This document shows, one piece after another, positions 60,681 to 64,000 of a stretch of DNA of 64,000 nt. Below the pieces are notes generated by a model, which saw only the letters and a program-made list of their open reading frames with translations, was not told the origin of the DNA and made no database searches. The translations under genes were made by a program, and so were the position numbers. The stretch covers positions 186,001 through 250,000 of the forward strand of contig JABANP010000005.1 of assembly GCA_013115135.1 (NCBI GenBank), written 5' to 3'. Every line of letters starts with the position of its first letter. Position 1 is the stretch's first letter. The stretch is from Perkinsus olseni (Eukaryota > Perkinsozoa > Perkinsida > Perkinsidae).

Positions 60681-62741
60681 ATGCACGGGTCATCCGCGTT
60701 TGTTCCGGAGATGTCCAACCGATGGTATCAATATACGTATTCCGTCGATGCCGGATCGAATGCGGGTCTCCCGTAAGCTAGGGGATTACTGGAAAAGTCT
60801 AATCGAGGCTCCTCTGCTGGTCTAGATGGAGCCGCCTGTTTCTCAAGTCTTCATTGCCAGGTATTACTATAACGTGCAGACAGGAAGTATTCAATGGGAG
60901 CACCCCGGCCCCGACGCTGTAGTAACCGCAGTATCCCTTGGACTAGGTAGGAGCCTCTATGGCGTCATTCTCTCGTCGCTGCTACTACCCGCCAGGAAAC
61001 ACAACCATAGCTCGAGTTAACGTTAGCGTCTGTCTGCCTTGCCAACCCCGAGATCGGGAAGTGGTTGGAGAACTTACGCTATCGCGTCTCAGATTCCTCT
61101 ACCACTGGGTCCTGCCTTTCTGCGGATGGGCTAGTCGCTCAGCTGGCGTCGGAAATTCATGAGCTGTGCAATTCCGAGGCAGTCAGGACTCACGGCCAGA
61201 GAGAAGTAATGAGGATAACTACACCAGCCGCGCGAGAGTCCTCTAGCGGGTTTTCAGATTATATGGAAGACTGCGGTGAAAGCGACGAAGCCGCCCCCAG
61301 CGCCGCCATTTCCCGACTCTTCTCCAGTCGACTCAGCACCTTCCTCGGAGCCGAGTACTGATGATTTCAACGTACAGGCTCAACTGTCATGAAGAAGCTT
61401 TGCTGCAGGGTCCACCAAAGCGGAAGTTAAACCAGCGAGCAAGTCGAGGAAGTTTCAGCGGAGTGGGGTATATGATGACCTCCCTGTTCGTCTCCGATCA
61501 GTTGTAAGTTCACGACAGTCTGAGGGCATACCGTCCGAACGAATCTGCGGTCACTTAGATAAACGCTATTGTTAATGATCCCCGTAAAGTGGCGCGGTTG
61601 GACCAGGACCGGTTTGAGGCACGACTTGAGGACTTCAGAGCCGGTGGCCTCGATGAAGAGTAGGGCCGTTGTTATTCGCTCCTCCAAAGGCGCACTCGTG
61701 GCTCAGCTACTTCTATCACCAGCTGGTCGCTGAGAGGGATGCCGTTGATGTCAAGCATATGACCTCCACGGCTTCCACGATGGATTCTCGTGCCGAAACT
61801 AGGGAAGTAGTAGAGGCGGCCTTCATAGCGGTGGAACGATGCGATGACCCGAAGCAGGCAAGCACCCCATCCTCATGAGTTGGGCTATCGCTGCCTCGTC
61901 AGTTAACGGACATATTGGCTCTCTGTGACATCGACTGTAGCACGTCCCTACTGGCTGGATATACCATCCTTATGACAGCTGCTGTGGTGAGTCGAGATGG
62001 CTGCGGAGGAGCGTTGCGCAACGATTTCTCTCTGCAGTTACACCGGCCAGGGCCCATCATCTCGGTCCTAGCATCGTGGCCATTCACGTGCCGAGCGGAT
62101 GTAGTGAACCCTCACACAGGGGACAATGTTTTTCATCTGCTGGTGCGGGAGGCTGCCGATATAATAACAGAGCGAAGAGTGAGTAACTGACTGTTGTTAC
62201 TCGTTGGTACCCCGCTGTACCTCAGTTCACAGACTTCGTCAATGCTTATGTTGGCGCATCACCCGATAGCGTTCCCATACACGTGAAGTCGGCGATGAAT
62301 CAGTACACTCGAATGGACGGGGGTGCTACTCCCGTTTTGCTCGCGGTTATGCCGGCGAATGGAGTCGTCCGGACTGACAGTAAGACGTCCGCTTCGTTCA
62401 GCAAGACAGAGGCCCCTGTGTTTCAGCCATGGTCGCTCGTCTCGTGGGTCGGCTGCACGATCTCGGGGCCGAGTGCACCCAGCCCCTGCTAGAGTCCGGT
62501 GATACTCCCCTCCACTTCGCGGCCAGGCATGGCTATCGGAAAACGGTGAGGATAATGACGCTGCCGTATGCTGATCCGCTTCAAGCAGGTGGAGCTTCTG
62601 TTATCCGCGGGAGTTTATTCGCAAGTAAACAAAGCAGGCGAGCTACCCGAGGATGTCACCGACAATATCACCATCCTCGACCTTCTCCGTGCGGCACGTG
62701 ACGAGGGAAAGGGAGATTCGGCGGTATCAACAGTTTCTTGA
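60681..62741 (+). CDS. WW-domain and ankyrin-repeat protein
   Basis: ATG 60681 reads MHGSSAFVPEMSNRW; an intron to about 60860 joins to YYYNVQTGSIQWEHPGP, giving a WW domain (Trp, aromatic triplet, second Trp-x-x-P) that would bind proline-rich partners. A Ser/Glu-rich middle (QLASEIHELCNSEAVRTHG, YMEDCGESDEAAPSAA) follows. C-terminal ankyrin repeats: LALCDIDCSTSLLAGYTILM, VVNPHTGDNVFHLLVREAAD, then SGDTPLHFAARHGYRKTV, VELLLSAGVYSQVNKAGELP and DNITILDLLRAARDEG, stop TGA 62739-62741. Short introns separate the repeats. Partner and pathway unknown. Confidence 0.68.
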
Positions 62742-63225
62742 CTCTTGAGGGTGTCGTTGCATTGTCCCAGCGGTGTTCAGGTTTGGGGAGATTTTGAGAA
62801 TTGGGTGATATCGGTTCTTCCAATTGGAGTTGAATTGATTGTCGGACATTCTTTAATGACAAGTATTTGTTTCGATAATGCTCGTGCTCATGAAGATGGC
62901 AAGCTAACGGACGCGATCGCTTGATCTCAGCTGGTTGAAATGAAATCTACCCAGTTCCCTAGATGACTCTGTGAACACTAGTGCAAAACTGGAGCAACTC
63001 GCCCAGAGCACTGATGGAGGGTGTGGTCGAAAGTCCGAAGAAAGCTCCATTCTAAGTTAGAGCCAGTGACATCGTCGCCAATTAACACTTGTTACGCACA
63101 ACAGGATGGACTTTTGAACAATCGTCGCAGGCAGTGAAAACTGCGAGAATGAATGGAGAAATAAGAGCTAAAGCGGAAGAGAAAACAATCTGTAATTCAG
63201 CCAACGAAGTGGAGCAGACCTATGA
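62742..63225. other. Intergenic stretch
   Basis: Between two convergent genes. I see no gene or repeat of note. Confidence 0.45.
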
Positions 63226-64000
63226 TTAGGGAACTGAACAACAAACTCGGGAAATTGACCTGAGGGCCAACTAATGCATAAAGGAGCGCAGCAAGCGCAC
63301 ACACAATGCGGAGGTCAGCCCACCTGAGCCTCTTGAGTCACACTTGATATCCCTAGCACTGTCGTAAGGCCGAAAATGAGGAGGGTATGAGCTGCGGCTT
63401 GGTCGACGACCTTGAACTTTTCGCTGGTTTCGGGTGTGAAGCAAACACGTTTTCTGAAGAACGATTGTGAGATACGGACAGGGAGAGGGGCGCCTGTCCA
63501 TGAGTCTTGGCGCTCTGTTATCACATTAGCCAAATAGACCTCGGCAGGGCTAGAAGTGTCAGTAAAAGGCCATAGCATTGACGATGGACAGCAAGCACGA
63601 CGGAGAGTGCGTGTGCTGCGATTATGAGCCCGGCAAAATACCTGAATTAAGTGCACCACGGTACTCCACAAAACTAACGATAACGATCAGGCGCTGGATC
63701 AGGGAAGAGCGGACTCCCCATCGTACGCTCGGCTGGCCCTTCCTCCCAATATGCCCTCGAGTGTGTAGCAGCCGGCCTTCCAGTCTTCTGTCATGTCCCT
63801 GATATTATTGGCGCTCAGGATCTGCCGAACAAGAGAGTCAATGCACAAAGCTGCTGGTGTGACGTTACCACTGTAACGATCAAGGCCACCGGGGAAGTGA
63901 AGAGGACCACGTCGCCGATTCTCGAGAAGGACTGTTCGGGATTTGTGAGACTGAGCGTGAAGTGGGCCACACTGAGCGGGCCAAAACACATGAACCTGAG
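63226..64000 (-). CDS. Membrane protein, 5' partial
   Basis: The gene enters from beyond the window end on the minus strand. First visible exon: GPLSVAHFTLSLTNPEQSF, RIGDVVLFTSPVALIVTVV. A later exon: FTDTSSPAEVYLANVITERQ, RISQSFFRKRVCFTPE, EKFKVVDQAAAHTLLIFGLT with a hydrophobic end. Best stop is TAA at 63226-63228 after a 52-nt intron (gtgggc...gcattag). Alternatively, reading on without that intron gives a further hydrophobic helix (IVCALAALLYALVG). No family recognised. Confidence 0.42.

Noticed and set aside
60406..60693. 95-codon minus-strand ORF
   Set aside because: An equally long plus-strand frame overlaps it, neither shows a domain, and no splice or start context favours one.

Overview
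This is a gene-dense eukaryotic window. Genes are cut by many very short GT-AG introns (mostly about 33-60 nt), so the single-frame ORFs are only exon-sized fragments. I rebuilt gene models by joining exons at GT...AG borders where a protein family guided the frame. The gene set (Ndc80, a Prp22-type DEAH helicase, HPF1, a peroxisomal SDR-SCP2 enzyme, a cathepsin C-like protease, an EML-type WD40 protein) points to a unicellular protist. The intron style and large secreted families suggest an alveolate of the Perkinsus type; that placement is inference. I saw no rRNA, tRNA, CRISPR array or transposase.

Layout. 1-27 kb: mostly conserved single-copy genes. In order: an unknown partial gene; a peroxisomal multifunctional enzyme (minus) ending in the PTS1 signal SKM; an RS-rich SCI1-like nuclear protein (minus); a C2-like protein; a cathepsin C-like protease; an RsuA/RluB-type pseudouridine synthase; small unknowns; a RING-H2 protein; NDC80 and HPF1 packed head to tail; an OMS1-like methyltransferase; and a long EML-type WD40 gene.

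27.6-45.4 kb: the accessory heart of the window. Eight related genes plus one decayed remnant lie in tandem, all on the minus strand. Each encodes a short secreted protein with an N-terminal signal peptide and a GNAT acetyltransferase-like fold, mostly built from the same five exons with the same intron phases. Several copies are broken: one lacks the motif B exon, one has two frameshifts, one is a remnant ending at a 51-bp near-perfect palindrome. Six copies share a GTCTCGTC-type motif upstream. A 655-bp tandem duplication and many perfect short hairpins lie between them.

45.8-57.5 kb: a FRAG1/DRAM-type membrane protein, the Prp22/DHX8 splicing helicase, then two tandem paralogues of an unrecognised type I membrane protein with an RRxS-rich cytoplasmic tail, and a small secreted protein on the plus strand. 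57.5-64 kb: small unknown genes, an AT-rich stretch with long hairpins and five ACGCGT sites, a WW-ankyrin protein, and the 3' part of a membrane protein gene.

The conserved genes cover spindle attachment, splicing, ADP-ribosylation, peroxisomal beta-oxidation, proteolysis and RNA modification and show no obvious joint pathway. The secreted GNAT array and the membrane pair look like lineage-specific, fast-changing surface or secretory families. All exon borders are hand-made and need transcript support.
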